This document shows, in pieces, positions 26,011 to 34,676 of a DNA stretch of 36,750 bases; position 1 is the first letter of the stretch; every line of letters begins with the position of its first letter. A model generated the notes under the pieces. The model was given only the letters and a program-made list of their open reading frames with translations, ran no database searches and was not told the origin of the DNA. The DNA comes from Prasinococcaceae sp. CCMP 1430. Taxonomy: Eukaryota > Prasinodermophyta > Palmophyllophyceae > Prasinococcales > Prasinococcaceae. Where the stretch lies: the NCBI GenBank assembly GCA_013416795.1, contig RQSC01000314.1, positions 79,251 to 116,000 on the forward strand. The letters run 5' to 3'. The translations under genes and the position numbers were made by a program.

Positions 26011-28858
26011 TCACACGCCCCCGCGCTTCAACCGGAACTCCTCGTACCGCGACAAGTCCGCGCTGGCCAGCGCCGGTGACATTGCCGCTCGCGCGTCTGC
26101 GAAGTGCCTGGCACACACGCGCTCCTGGTCAATGCTCTCGCGGAGCGCCGCTAGCGCCGCCTCACGGCAGAGTGCCTCGAGCTCCGCTCCGCTGAACTTG
26201 TCCGTGAGCGACGCCAGGACCGCCAGATCGACGTCGTCGGCGAGCGCCAGGCCCGCCGCGTGCACTTTGAGCACCTGGAGGCGCGCGTCGACGTCCGGCG
26301 GGGGCACGTACACAGCAGCATCGAGTCGGCCGGGACGGAGCAGGGCCGAGTCGACCATATCAGGTCGATTGGTGGCCGCGATGACGATGACCCCTCCACC
26401 GCCCGAAATGCCGTCCATTTCAGTAAGGAGCGTTGCGAGCAGCCTCTGCCCGACGCCATTACGTCCGTCACTGCGATTGACGCCCAGCGCGTCGATCTCG
26501 TCGAGGAACAAGATCGCGGGCGCCGCGTCACGCGCACGCTGTTGGCGGCGCGGGCGTCAGGCATTCGGCGACCGCGAAGGTAGGCAGACTCTCGCAGTGA
26601 AACGCAGCGCAAGCGCCCCCGCGCCTGCAAAGCACGCGCGGCGCGTGCTTGGGCGCACACACACGGCTCGCTCAGACGGTTGATCCTGATTGTCCTCCAT
26701 GGACGACGAGCCGCTGTCACACGGCCCGTCGTCAGGCAATCAAAAGCGTCATCCTGGCGATGGCGCGCGCACAAGGGTGTTCGCAGAGGCGCTAGCAGGC
26801 ACGTCGCACCTTGAATGCCCTCCGCAGCAGGCGCTCGCCCTCTCCTACGTACATCGAGAAGAGATCTGCCCCGCTCAGGGGCACTAACGGCACCTTGGCG
26901 TCCGCCGCCGCCGCGCGGACGAGCATGGTCTTGCCAGAGCCAGGAGGCCCGTAGAGAATCGCGCCGCGTTGTGCGCGGGCGCCGAGCCGTGCGAGCGCCT
27001 GCGGCCTGCGCAGAGGAAGTTCGACGCATCGCCGCAGCGATGCCTTCGCGCTCTCAAGCCCGCCAACGCTGCTGTAAGAGGCTTTCGGGCCGCCTCCAGC
27101 AGCGACTCCTGTCTCGGGCATGGCCACGTTCATGCCGCGCGTTGCGGACGGCCGCACGGCCCGCAGCGCAGACGCGAAGTGTGCGGCTGTCACCCTCGCG
27201 TCGGCGCCTTCAACATCCTCCTGACTTCCTTTGGCGCAGTCGTCTCGCGCAGCAGCCTCGCGGACGGCTGCCATGGCCGCCTCCCGACAGACCGACGCAA
27301 GGTCAGCGCCCGTGTACCCCCGAGCGGACGCTGCGATGGCGTCGACGTCAACACAGGCTGCGAGGGGCGTGGAGGCACACTTGACGCGCAGAATGGCCGC
27401 GCGCGCCGCCGCATCTGGCGGGGGGACCTCGATCTCCCTATCGAGCCTGCCGGGCCGCCGCAGCGCGGGGTCCAGGGCGTGCGGCCGCGATGTCGTCGCC
27501 ACCACGAGGGCGCGGTGGCGTGGCGGCGTGCGCTCCGGGCCGCTGCCGTTCCCGCCGCCGTCCATGCTTGCCTCTACCTCCTCCCGGCTCGCGGTTTTGC
27601 TACCGCCACCGCTGCCACCGCTGCTGCTGTCATCTCCTTGCATGAGCGTGAGTAATTGCGCGACCAGCCGAGCGTCGTGGCCGCCGCCTCCGGCCTCTCG
27701 CCGCGGGCAGAGCGTGTCGACGTCCTCGAGAAGCAGCAATACCGGCGGGGAGCCGGCCCGGGCCGCGGCGGCGTCAGCAGCGTCAAATCTCTCGCGTAGA
27801 TTTTGCTCACTCTCTCCGGCGAAAGCACCCACGACGTCCGACGCAGATACGGTGTGCACCTCGGCGCCGCACTCGTCGGCGATCGCTCGGCACACGGCGG
27901 ACTTGCCGACGCCGGATCCGCCCCACAGCAGCACTCCGCGCGGCCAGCGCACGCCTAGCGCGTGCGCCGCGGCCTCGTGCTCGCGCGGCCACAGCAGCAG
28001 CTCGCGCAGCGAAGCGCACACGGCGTCAAGACCCGCCACCACGCTCTCGGCGCGCGGGCCTCGCGCAGGTCGTGGCGCGCTCCTCTCGAGCACCGTCACC
28101 GAGGTGGCGGGCGTCACAAGGAAGTACTCCGTCGCTGGCGGCCTGCCCGCGGCCTTGGGCGACGCAGCGGGCGGCGCCGCCGCACCCGCTGCTGAGACGT
28201 CTGCGACGACAAACTGAGCGCCACCCCCAAGCCTCAACGTGCAGCCGGCGCGCACGGGCGCGCCTGCGAGCACCTTTGAGAGGAGCCGCGCCTCTGCGGC
28301 CTCCGCCTTGTCGACGTCACCGGTGGGGCGCAGCGACAGCGCCGCTGCCATGCACACCTTCGCGTGGCGCTCCAGCGGCTCAAGTCGCGCCTCCAGCCGC
28401 GCTCCTGAGTGGCCATCGATGACCTCTTCGACACCGGCGGCGGCGGTGGCGGCAGGCTCCTGCACCAGCGGCTCGAATGCGACAGTGCGATCTGCGTCAG
28501 GGTCCGAGTGGTCCGTTGCTGCTTGCGGCGCAACCAGGAACGTCGCCATCGGCTCACCGTCGCCCTGGGCCCCAACCCCACTCGACGCCACCCTCACTGC
28601 CAGCCGTGCCACAGGAGGAGCCGGCAAGCAGGCCGCCGCGCGCAGCGCCCGCTCGCTCGTGGCGGCGGCCGCCGCCGCGCCCGGCGAGAACAGCGCGCTC
28701 GCCGCGCTCGCCGCGCTCGGAGCAGGCCCCCCGGCGGCCCGCGGCCCCACGCCCCTCCCCTCCCCAGACCACAGCACCCGCTCCAGCGGCGGCAGGAACG
28801 GAAGCGGACACCGACCACCCGACACGCCGGCACACAACAGCAGCACACAACAGCACAC
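26011..28858 (-). CDS. AFG2B/SPATA5L1-like double AAA ATPase, two exons
   Basis: Relative of the AFG2 ATPases that release factors from pre-60S ribosomes. Exon 1 (to 26810) and exon 2 (26538-26011) join across a 271-nt intron (26809-26539, AAG/GTGCGA to AACAG) in phase 0, giving LLRRAFK-RARDAAPAILFLD. D1 has Walker A GGSGVGKS and an unusual Walker B LLLLED; D2 has GPPGSGKT, LFLDEID, IAATNRPDMVDSALLRPGRL and SGAELEALCREAAL. The C-terminus, SADLSRYEEF, matches SPATA5L1 (KDLALYENLF) rather than Cdc48. A SPATA5L1-like N domain precedes D1. The start is unresolved. The first in-frame ATG is 28549, but similarity seems to begin about 60 residues upstream. The given end is where the open frame loses any start-like codon (a GTG); there is no ATG between. 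It diverges from the kinase fragment at 28900. Confidence 0.85.
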
Positions 28859-28899
28859 AACAGCAGGAGAACAGCCCCAACAAGAGAACCAACCACACC

Positions 28900-29502
28900 A
28901 TGCCGCCGCCTCACCCTCCTCCTCGCCCCGATCTAGACGACGACGACTCCCTCCTCCTCCCCCCCATAGAGGACCCCAGCGAGGTCTTCGAGCTGCTGGA
29001 GGTCATAGGCAAGGGCTCGTACGGCAAGGTGTACAAGGCGCGCTACCTGCGCCCGGCCGCTGCCCCCGCCGCGGACGCCCCGGACGACGCCCCCACCACA
29101 CCGCGCGCGACGACGGCCGACGCAACGGCCACCGCCGCCGCGGGAGACGCCTCCTCCTCCGCCGCCGCCGCCCCCACCATCCCCCCCAAACAACACCAAC
29201 AACGACGACCCGACCTCGCGCGCACAAACACAAACACAAACACAAACACAGCACGACCACCACCACCACCAACAACAACAACGTCTGCACCCCAAAAAAA
29301 CACACTCACCAACGCCATCGTCGCCGTCAAGGCCATCCCCGTGGAGGAGGGCGGCGTCGCCGGCGGGCCGCAGCCCTGCTGCCACAATGACACCACCACC
29401 CCCACCACACACCCACACCCACCGCTCTCACGTCACGCGGCAGGTTCGCCCCCCCCTCGACAACTCTCCCTCCCCACACCACCCCCCGCCGCGCGTTTTT
29501 AG
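28900..29502 (+). pseudogene. Truncated STE20/GCK-type protein kinase, N-lobe only
   Basis: The frame starts at ATG 28900 with an acidic leader, then EDPSEVFELLEVIGKGSYGKV (cited in part), the glycine loop and entry typical of MST/GCK kinases (PEEVFDVLEKLGEGSYGSV in animals). NAIVAVKAIPVEEGG gives the ATP-binding lysine at residue 144. A 90-residue Thr/Asn/Pro-rich insert encoded by CA/CAC repeats (29215-29285) sits between the two. After the lysine strand the frame becomes low complexity and stops at 29500. No helix C, HRD or DFG segment occurs in any frame before MOZART1 begins at 29989. It cannot be an active kinase as it stands. It is either a pseudogene fragment, a gene broken by rearrangement, or an assembly join. 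Confidence 0.6.
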
Positions 29503-29531
29503 GGTTAGATACGCCTGACGACTAGGGTTAA
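29496..29531 (+). repeat. Telomere-like motif pair at the kinase break
   Basis: TTTTTAGGGTTAG and, 17 nt later, CTAGGGTTAATAA directly follow the truncated kinase frame. Each contains one TTAGGG/TTTAGGG-like unit. It is too short to be a telomere tract; it may be a telo-box or a scar. Confidence 0.35.
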
Positions 29532-29780
29532 TAAACACACCGAAACCTGCCATCAAAACGCCTGAAATCGACCCCGCGCGGCGCGGTGTGATTCAAAAAC
29601 GCCCGTGGGTACATTACACCTCATGTTTGAGGTTGCGTCGATGTGTGCGCGATTGAATGCGTTTTGACACGGAGTGCATTTTCGGCGCATCGGGCGCCGA
29701 AGTTTGAAAGCGGGCGAATTCGCGTCGGCTGCGCGCGCTCGCAGGGGGTGGAGGAGGGCGAGGGAGAGCGGGAGGTGGCG
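29503..29780. other. Spacer upstream of MOZART1 with minisatellite-like motif
   Basis: No gene is seen. It holds CATCAAAACGCC (29552-29563) and GCGTTTTGACACGGAGTGCATTTTCG (given here only as landmarks at about 29660-29686), which resembles one degenerate unit of the 199-483 minisatellite (TTTGACC...GTGCATTTT). Confidence 0.3.
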
Positions 29781-29797
29781 GCGCCACACACCGCGCG
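29781..29797 (+). promoter_or_regulatory. GCCACA/GCGCGCG element upstream of MOZART1
   Basis: Reads GCGCCACACACCGCGCG, identical to 720-736, about 190 nt upstream of the MOZART1 ATG. Confidence 0.4.
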
Positions 29798-29988
29798 GCG
29801 AGGCGCCCGGAGTTCCCGGGGGAGCACCCATCACCTCTCCCGTCGCGCGCGCCGGCACCGCGCCCTCGCGCCGCCCCGTCCGAGCGCAGATTCCGCCCCG
29901 CGCCGCCGCGCCACGCCCAGCCCCCGCGGCTCGGCGTTTCTCTCCTTGTTGGTGGCACGCTGGTGGGCGGGAGTAGGGGTGGGGCGCC

Positions 29989-30663
29989 ATGGACAGCGTC
30001 GCGTACAGGCAGGCGCGCGAGACGCTCGACAGTGCGTGCGCTTAGGGCGCGAGCTCGCTGCATGAGCGCGCCTTGCGCGCAGCTGGGCGCAAGAAAGAAA
30101 TGGCGCGCGCTGCGTCCCCTCCCCCCCCCCCTCTCGACGTTTGCACCTCCTGCACCGACCGCGCCTCCCGCCCGAGGGCAAAGCGCGCGCCCTGGCGCGC
30201 GTGCTGTCGCGCTCGAATCGGCGCAATATGCTCGCTGGAGTGCCTCGCAAACATGGCGCTCCAAGCTGACATGCCTCGCTCTCAACCTGCGCCGCCGGGC
30301 TCGTGCTCTCGTCTCCCCACGCTCGCCACCCCGCTCGCACATGCGCTCCGCTCAGTCGCGTTCGAGATCAGCAAGATTCTCAACACGGGCCTCGACCGCG
30401 AGACTGTGTCCATCATCATCGGTCTCTGCGAGGTACGGCGCGTGCGTGCCTGGCGCTCAGCGCACCTGCACGCCTCGCGTCGGAGTGACCAGCCTGATCG
30501 CTGACGCGCTGCGGCCTCGTCACGCGCACATGCGCACTTGCCTGCTGTGGGATGCCGCTGGTACCAGAACGGCGTCAACCCCGAGGCGCTCGCCGCGGTT
30601 GTCAAGGAGCTGCGCCGCGAGGGCGACGAGCTGAAGGCAGCGCAGGCCCTCGCGCAAAAGTAG
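29989..30663 (+). CDS. MZT1: MOZART1, mitotic-spindle organizing protein 1 (three exons)
   Basis: A small helical protein that binds the N termini of gamma-tubulin complex proteins and helps recruit the ring complex to microtubule-organizing centres. It is invisible as a single frame. Exons 29989-30031, 30356-30432 and 30568-30663 join in phase (introns 30032-30355, GTGCGT to CTCAG; 30433-30567, GTACGG to ACCAG) to give 71 aa, the normal size. Exon 1 gives ARETLD, exon 2 AFEISKILNTGLDRETVSII then IGLCE, and exon 3 NGVNPEALAAVVKELRREGD. These align almost end to end with human MZT1 ([20 protein letters not shown] then LCEQGINPEALSSVIKELR). All three MZT1 helices are present. The stop is TAG at 30661. 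The exon 2/3 splice falls at the LCE/xGxNPEAL boundary. Confidence 0.93.
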
Positions 30664-31084
30664 GCGACACCACGGCGTGTGCGCCCCGCCGAGGTGTTGT
30701 GCGCATGCATGGCGGACACAAAGGAACGCCAAGATACGCGCGCGTTCTCGAGCGCGCCTGCTGCGATGACGCGTCTGGGACTCTCTCTAGCTAGTCACAG
30801 CGAGCAAGAGGGGGTAGGACGAACGCGAGCGCGCGCCGCAGCGAGAGCGGCGAGCGACGGTCCCGTGTAGAATGTAAACTGTACATGAATGTGGCACTCC
30901 GTGCACGCCGTCCAGCTGCGGTGCCAGCGGTTTGAGTGCCAAGGGCCTGCCCGCGGGGCGACTCGCTACGCACGGCCAACTGCTTTGCGCACGCAGAGCT
31001 GCGGCCGGCATGCGCGCAGCGCGCCCTGGCAGTGAGCAGCCCGTTCGTACGCGTATCACTGTCAAAAAATTACCGCCGGCGCTC
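30664..31084. other. Convergent 3' intergenic region, MOZART1/COX7a-like
   Basis: No coding signal. It contains TGTAAACTGTACATG (30873-30887), a likely bidirectional 3' signal, and a short AT-rich patch (aaaaaatta) just before the minus-strand stop. Confidence 0.3.
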
Positions 31085-31997
31085 TCACAGCTTCTTCTGG
31101 CCGTTGATGAGGCGGTACAGGCCGCTGCCGAGCAAGTACGTGCCGGCACCGCCGAGGGCGAGGGGGATCAGCACCGAGGTCACGCGGTCCGACGCGCGAC
31201 GGAAGGGCACTGGAATGTTCTTTCTGGCCTGGAAGAACTTCTGCCAGTAGACGGTCTGCAGGCGCGCGGCGTGGCGCGTGGTGGCGTCGGTTCGAAGAGT
31301 GGGACGACAATAATCGCGTCAGCCAACACGAGCAGCGCGCAGGACCTAGTAGCACAAAGGAGCACGCCGCGCGCGGTGGCGACTCAGAGCGCACGTGGGC
31401 GGCAGCGAGAGCAGCTGGGGACACGCGACACAGCCGGCGACAACCCCTGCGCGGCGCCAGCGCACGCAGCGGCCATCGCGGTCGCTCGCACACACGGCGC
31501 AGGCCAGGCGTGACGGCCGACGGCGAATGGGCGCAGCCGGCGGACGGACAACATGCGTTGCACCGCGTGGGCGAAGAGGTGTGCCGCGAGCCCCCTTTGC
31601 CGGCAGAGCATGCCGCCGGCGAGCGACGGGCCGATTCACACAAAAGTTCTGTGCTGGTGCGGCACGAAATCGCCATGTCCCACACAACGTCCACGCAACG
31701 CTCTCCCCGCGCACGGCGCGGCGCCAAGACGCCTGAAGCGGCCGCGGCAGCCAGCGACGCCACCCGGCATCACAAGTACCAGCCGTCTGCCGGCTGGCCC
31801 GCGTTGGGGCGCGCGGCACGGCCGTCCCCGCCGCAGCGTGGACGGCCGCAGCGCGCGCACAACACCCAACCCTAAAAGGCGCCCCCCGCGCGCCCTCGCC
31901 CTCGCGCTCGCCAGCAGCCGCGAGCGGCAGCCGCGCGCCGCCGAGCGCTGCGCACCTCCTCCACGCGCCTCCCGAGGAGGTCGCCTGGGCCAGCCAT
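31085..31997 (-). CDS. COX7a-like single-span mitochondrial respiratory subunit, two exons
   Basis: Too short to stand out as an open frame. The last exon (31255-31085) follows a CTGCAG acceptor and reads VYWQKFFQARKNIPVPFRR, DRVTSVLIPLALGGAGTYLL, GSGLYRLINGQKKL, stop. It resembles the plant cytochrome c oxidase 7a-like small subunit (K..YFQ, DKITSVAIPLAL, YLIGRGIYNMSNGIGKK): a basic N-terminal arm, one transmembrane helix and a short basic tail. Exon 1 is inferred. ATG 31997 gives 14 codons ending LLGRRVEE with a GAG/GTGCGC donor in phase 0, and a CCAC/GCGCGCG element lies about 45 nt upstream. This yields 70 aa, the plant length. The intron (31955-31256) would be 700 nt, the longest here. 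An ATG at 31610 with a GTGCAA donor is a weaker alternative. The last exon is well supported, the first only moderately. Confidence 0.65.
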
Positions 31998-32040
31998 CGT
32001 CACGGGCTGGGGTGGAGCCTGGGCGGGGGGGGCGCACAGG

Positions 32041-32062
32041 GCGCGCGCGCGCACAGTGGCAT
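32041..32062 (-). promoter_or_regulatory. Variant GCCAC/GCGCGCG element upstream of the COX7a-like gene
   Basis: Minus strand reads ATGCCACTGTGCGCGCGCGC, a variant of the shared element (CCAC TGT GCGCGCG), about 45 nt upstream of the proposed ATG at 31997. Confidence 0.3.
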
Positions 32063-32509
32063 CCCCTCCGTGCGCCCCCGACTGCACCGCAAGGTCCGCA
32101 CCCGCACCGCGGCGGTTTTCCGCCCCCGCGCATCAAAATCCCCCCCCTTCCGAGATTCAAACCTCGTCGTGACTTCACTTTACGGATTTGTCCTCGCGAA
32201 AGTACTGCCCTCGGCGCCGCGCCCTTCGCGCGGTTCGGAGCAACGCTCGGAACAGAAACGTAACCAAAAAAAAAACTCCAGATTGAATTCCCTTTTTTTT
32301 TTTAGCCGGAATGGTCATTTCGGGGATGACGAAATTTTCAAACAGGAGCAATGCGGATCCACCCCGAAGATCCGGAGCTTTCTTCTAGAAAGGATGGCGA
32401 CAGCTCAGCTCTCGCCGCATCAACCGGCGCTTGTCACTCCCCTGGCCCCCCGCACGTGCCAAAAGTGCGTGTGGGGAACGAGCGACGAAAGGGAGCAGTC
32501 GGCGCTCCG
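32063..32509. other. AT-rich intergenic region upstream of the COX7a-like gene
   Basis: No gene is seen. Landmarks are CATCAAAATC (32131-32140), TTCAAACCTCGTCG (32156-32169, two changes from 8176-8189), A9 and T11 runs near 32264 and 32293, and a TTAGCCGGAA patch after the T run. It also takes the 3' end of the cyclophilin-like gene (stop at 32510). Confidence 0.35.
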
Positions 32510-34351
32510 TCAGTCGTCGTCCGAGTCGGGCTCGTACGCCGCTCGCAGCTCGGCCGCCTCGGCGGCGGCGGCCGACGCTCCCCCGCGCCCGGCGGCTGGG
32601 GGCGCCTCTTCCTCGCCGGCGGTGTCGAACGCGCCGGATTTCTGCCGCGTCGCCTCGTCTGCCTCGCTGAGTCCGTTGTCGGCTCCGCCGAAGGCGCGCG
32701 CCATGGCCCTGCGCTGCCTGCGTCGCCTCTCTTCCAGGCGCCACTTGGCCTTGTCCAGCTCGCGCGTGATGCCGGCGTCATTTGGGCACAGCGAGAGCGC
32801 CTTGGCAAAGTGTTTGCACGCCTCCTCGAACTCGTTGAGGTGCGCGTGAGCCTGGCCCATGCGGAAGCACGCCTTCGGATTGAAGCGCTCGGCCGCTTGA
32901 GGGTCGTGCTGGTGCTCGGGCCTGCGATTCTCCTCATCGTGCGCCGCCAGGCAGTCTTCGATCGCACCGCGCGGGTCGCCTAGCCGCAGGCGCGCCGCCG
33001 CGCAGTTGAGCAGCAGCGGGATCCGCGCCTGGCGCCGCATCTCGCGCTCGGAGCGCTCGGTGGCATGGTCGTCGACATCTCGATTCCACGCCTTGTCCAG
33101 GTAGCGCAGGGCCTTCACATACTTGGCAACCGCTCCAGCGAATTCGCCGGCCTTGAACATCTCGTTTCCGAAGGCGCGCACCTGCGCAGCAGCGGACAAG
33201 CGGCTCTCGTACCGGTCTGAGCCCATGGCGGTGGCGTCGGCCGGCCACGGCGGAAAGGGGTCGCCGTCGCCGCCCGTGGCAAGGCCATCGTCGCCGTCGT
33301 ACTCGACCTCGCCGCATGCGACCACCTCGATGCGCTCGACCGGACGCCCGACGTCGGCGCCGCTCGAGCGCGTGTCCACGCGCTCGAGCTCTCGCAGCGT
33401 GCCGTAGCCGCGCAGCAGCCGCCCGAAGACGCACTGGCGCGCGTCCAGCTGAGGGCACGACTTGAGCGTCACGCCAAAGGCGGAACCGCACATGCCCGCC
33501 TCGTCCACCATCATCGTGAGCAATCCGCTGGTGTCATGCGGCAGCGTAAAGTTCTCGGGCTCGAAGGGGCCGCCGTAGATTGAGTCCACAGCCGCAGGCG
33601 TGGGCGCCCCCGCATTGCTGCCGCGGTGCTCGAGCGCGTTTGGCACGGCGAGGTGGCCGATCTCAACGACAGCGGTGCGAACGTGGGGCTCGTCTTCCCC
33701 GAGCTCGCGCCGACGCTGAGTGCGCTTATTTTCGAGCACCGCAGGGTCCGGCAGCTCGTTGTGATTGATGACGGGCTCGAGCGTGTCGCCAGGTCCCATT
33801 CGTGGATCCCGAGGCGGCAGCGGTGCCAGGTGGGCATCGCGGCCTTCGACCGCGCGTTCCCAGTCGCGCTTCCGCGACGGCCGCACGCGCCACACCTCGG
33901 AGCGCTCGTAGGAAAGCGGCAGGCCGCTGGCCAGACCTTTGCCGCGCTCGCCGGTGCATAGGCAGCGAACATTTTCGGCTGTCTTGGGCGCGAGGTCCGC
34001 GAAGAGCTCGAACACCAGCCGCGTGCGCAGCGCGTCGGCGACCGCGCCGCCGCCAACACGCAGCTCGAGCCACACGCGCGGGTTGCCCGCACGCGCGCGC
34101 GGCACATCGCCGCTTTGGCTCAGCGCGTCAAGCAGGCCGAACGCTTCCGCGCGGCGCGATCCCGCTCGACATGCAACCGCCAAGGCCCGCCGGCGCGCGC
34201 TCCACCAGCGCGCGGACGAGGCGCCCCACCCCCCCACGCACACACACCGCGCGCCGCACCGGGGTCGCCGCTGTGCCACCTCGGCCGCCTCCGCCGCCCC
34301 GCGCGCGCGCTGTTCTCCCTGCCGGGGGAACGCGCGCCGGGTGGAGCGCAT
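32510..34351 (-). CDS. CYP40-like cyclophilin-TPR co-chaperone with degenerate PPIase domain
   Basis: Architecture of cyclophilin 40 (PPID/CPR6): an N-terminal cyclophilin domain and three C-terminal TPRs that dock on the Hsp90 MEEVD tail. NPRVWLELRVGG, FELFADLAPKTAENVRCLCT then GERGKG, and DSIYGGPFEPENFTLPHD then TSGLLTM identify the cyclophilin. TPRs run from RAFGNEMFKAGEFAGAVAKY through LLNCAAARLRLGDPRGAIED to KACFRMGQAHAHLNEFEEAC (33190-32800) and keep the Hsp90 carboxylate clamp (K/N, N, K..R). The catalytic strand FHRxxxxFMxQGGD is gone; a roughly 100-residue Arg/Glu-rich insert (33880-33590) stands there. NGSQFFI is replaced by CGSAFGV. A docking role without isomerase activity is inferred. 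The C-terminus is acidic (EPDSDDD). The only upstream in-frame ATG is 34351, giving a 90-residue basic leader that may be a presequence or untranslated. Confidence 0.8.
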   Translation of the reverse strand: MRSTRRAFPRQGEQRARGAAEAAEVAQRRPRCGARCVCVGGWGASSARWWSARRRALAVACRAGSRRAEAFGLLDALSQSGDVPRARAGNPRVWLELRVGGGAVADALRTRLVFELFADLAPKTAENVRCLCTGERGKGLASGLPLSYERSEVWRVRPSRKRDWERAVEGRDAHLAPLPPRDPRMGPGDTLEPVINHNELPDPAVLENKRTQRRRELGEDEPHVRTAVVEIGHLAVPNALEHRGSNAGAPTPAAVDSIYGGPFEPENFTLPHDTSGLLTMMVDEAGMCGSAFGVTLKSCPQLDARQCVFGRLLRGYGTLRELERVDTRSSGADVGRPVERIEVVACGEVEYDGDDGLATGGDGDPFPPWPADATAMGSDRYESRLSAAAQVRAFGNEMFKAGEFAGAVAKYVKALRYLDKAWNRDVDDHATERSEREMRRQARIPLLLNCAAARLRLGDPRGAIEDCLAAHDEENRRPEHQHDPQAAERFNPKACFRMGQAHAHLNEFEEACKHFAKALSLCPNDAGITRELDKAKWRLEERRRRQRRAMARAFGGADNGLSEADEATRQKSGAFDTAGEEEAPPAAGRGGASAAAAEAAELRAAYEPDSDDD

Positions 34352-34676
34352 GCGATTTGATATACGTTTCGCGGTGCGCGCCTGGCTGCAACGTTACACG
34401 CAGCTGATCGAAGTCGTTCGAGTCTGAAGTCACTTGGAACTTGTGGGTACGTGTAAACGACCCACGGGCGAGCTGCGCGTGCGCTGCGCTCGCGCCCCCC
34501 GCGCAGCGATGGAGGTGTGAATGCGCGCGCGCCTACATGGCTGCACCAACACCTCTAGTACACCAGGTATGACACGCGCGTGCATCGGCGTCGTCGCCGC
34601 CCTGAGCATGAATATCATTCTTATGTACAGGATGACTTGGCCGCTGTGCGCACAGCACACGTGTGCGCAAATGTGG
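34352..34676. other. Intergenic region between SelO 3' end and the cyclophilin-like gene
   Basis: No gene is seen. It holds TGTACA (34624-34629) followed by an AT-rich patch (aagaatgatattcatg on the minus strand), placed about 50 nt after the SECIS candidate, a plausible 3' end of the SelO transcript. Confidence 0.35.

Noticed and set aside
24483-31877. Telomere or chromosome end at CCCTAA/TTAGGG motifs (24483, 29500, 29524, 31868)
   Set aside because: Each is a single unit, not a tandem tract; genes continue on both sides.
8030-32170. tRNA genes in AT-rich spacers with TTCAAACC/TTCGACC strings
   Set aside because: No acceptor, D or anticodon arms could be built around these T-loop-like strings.
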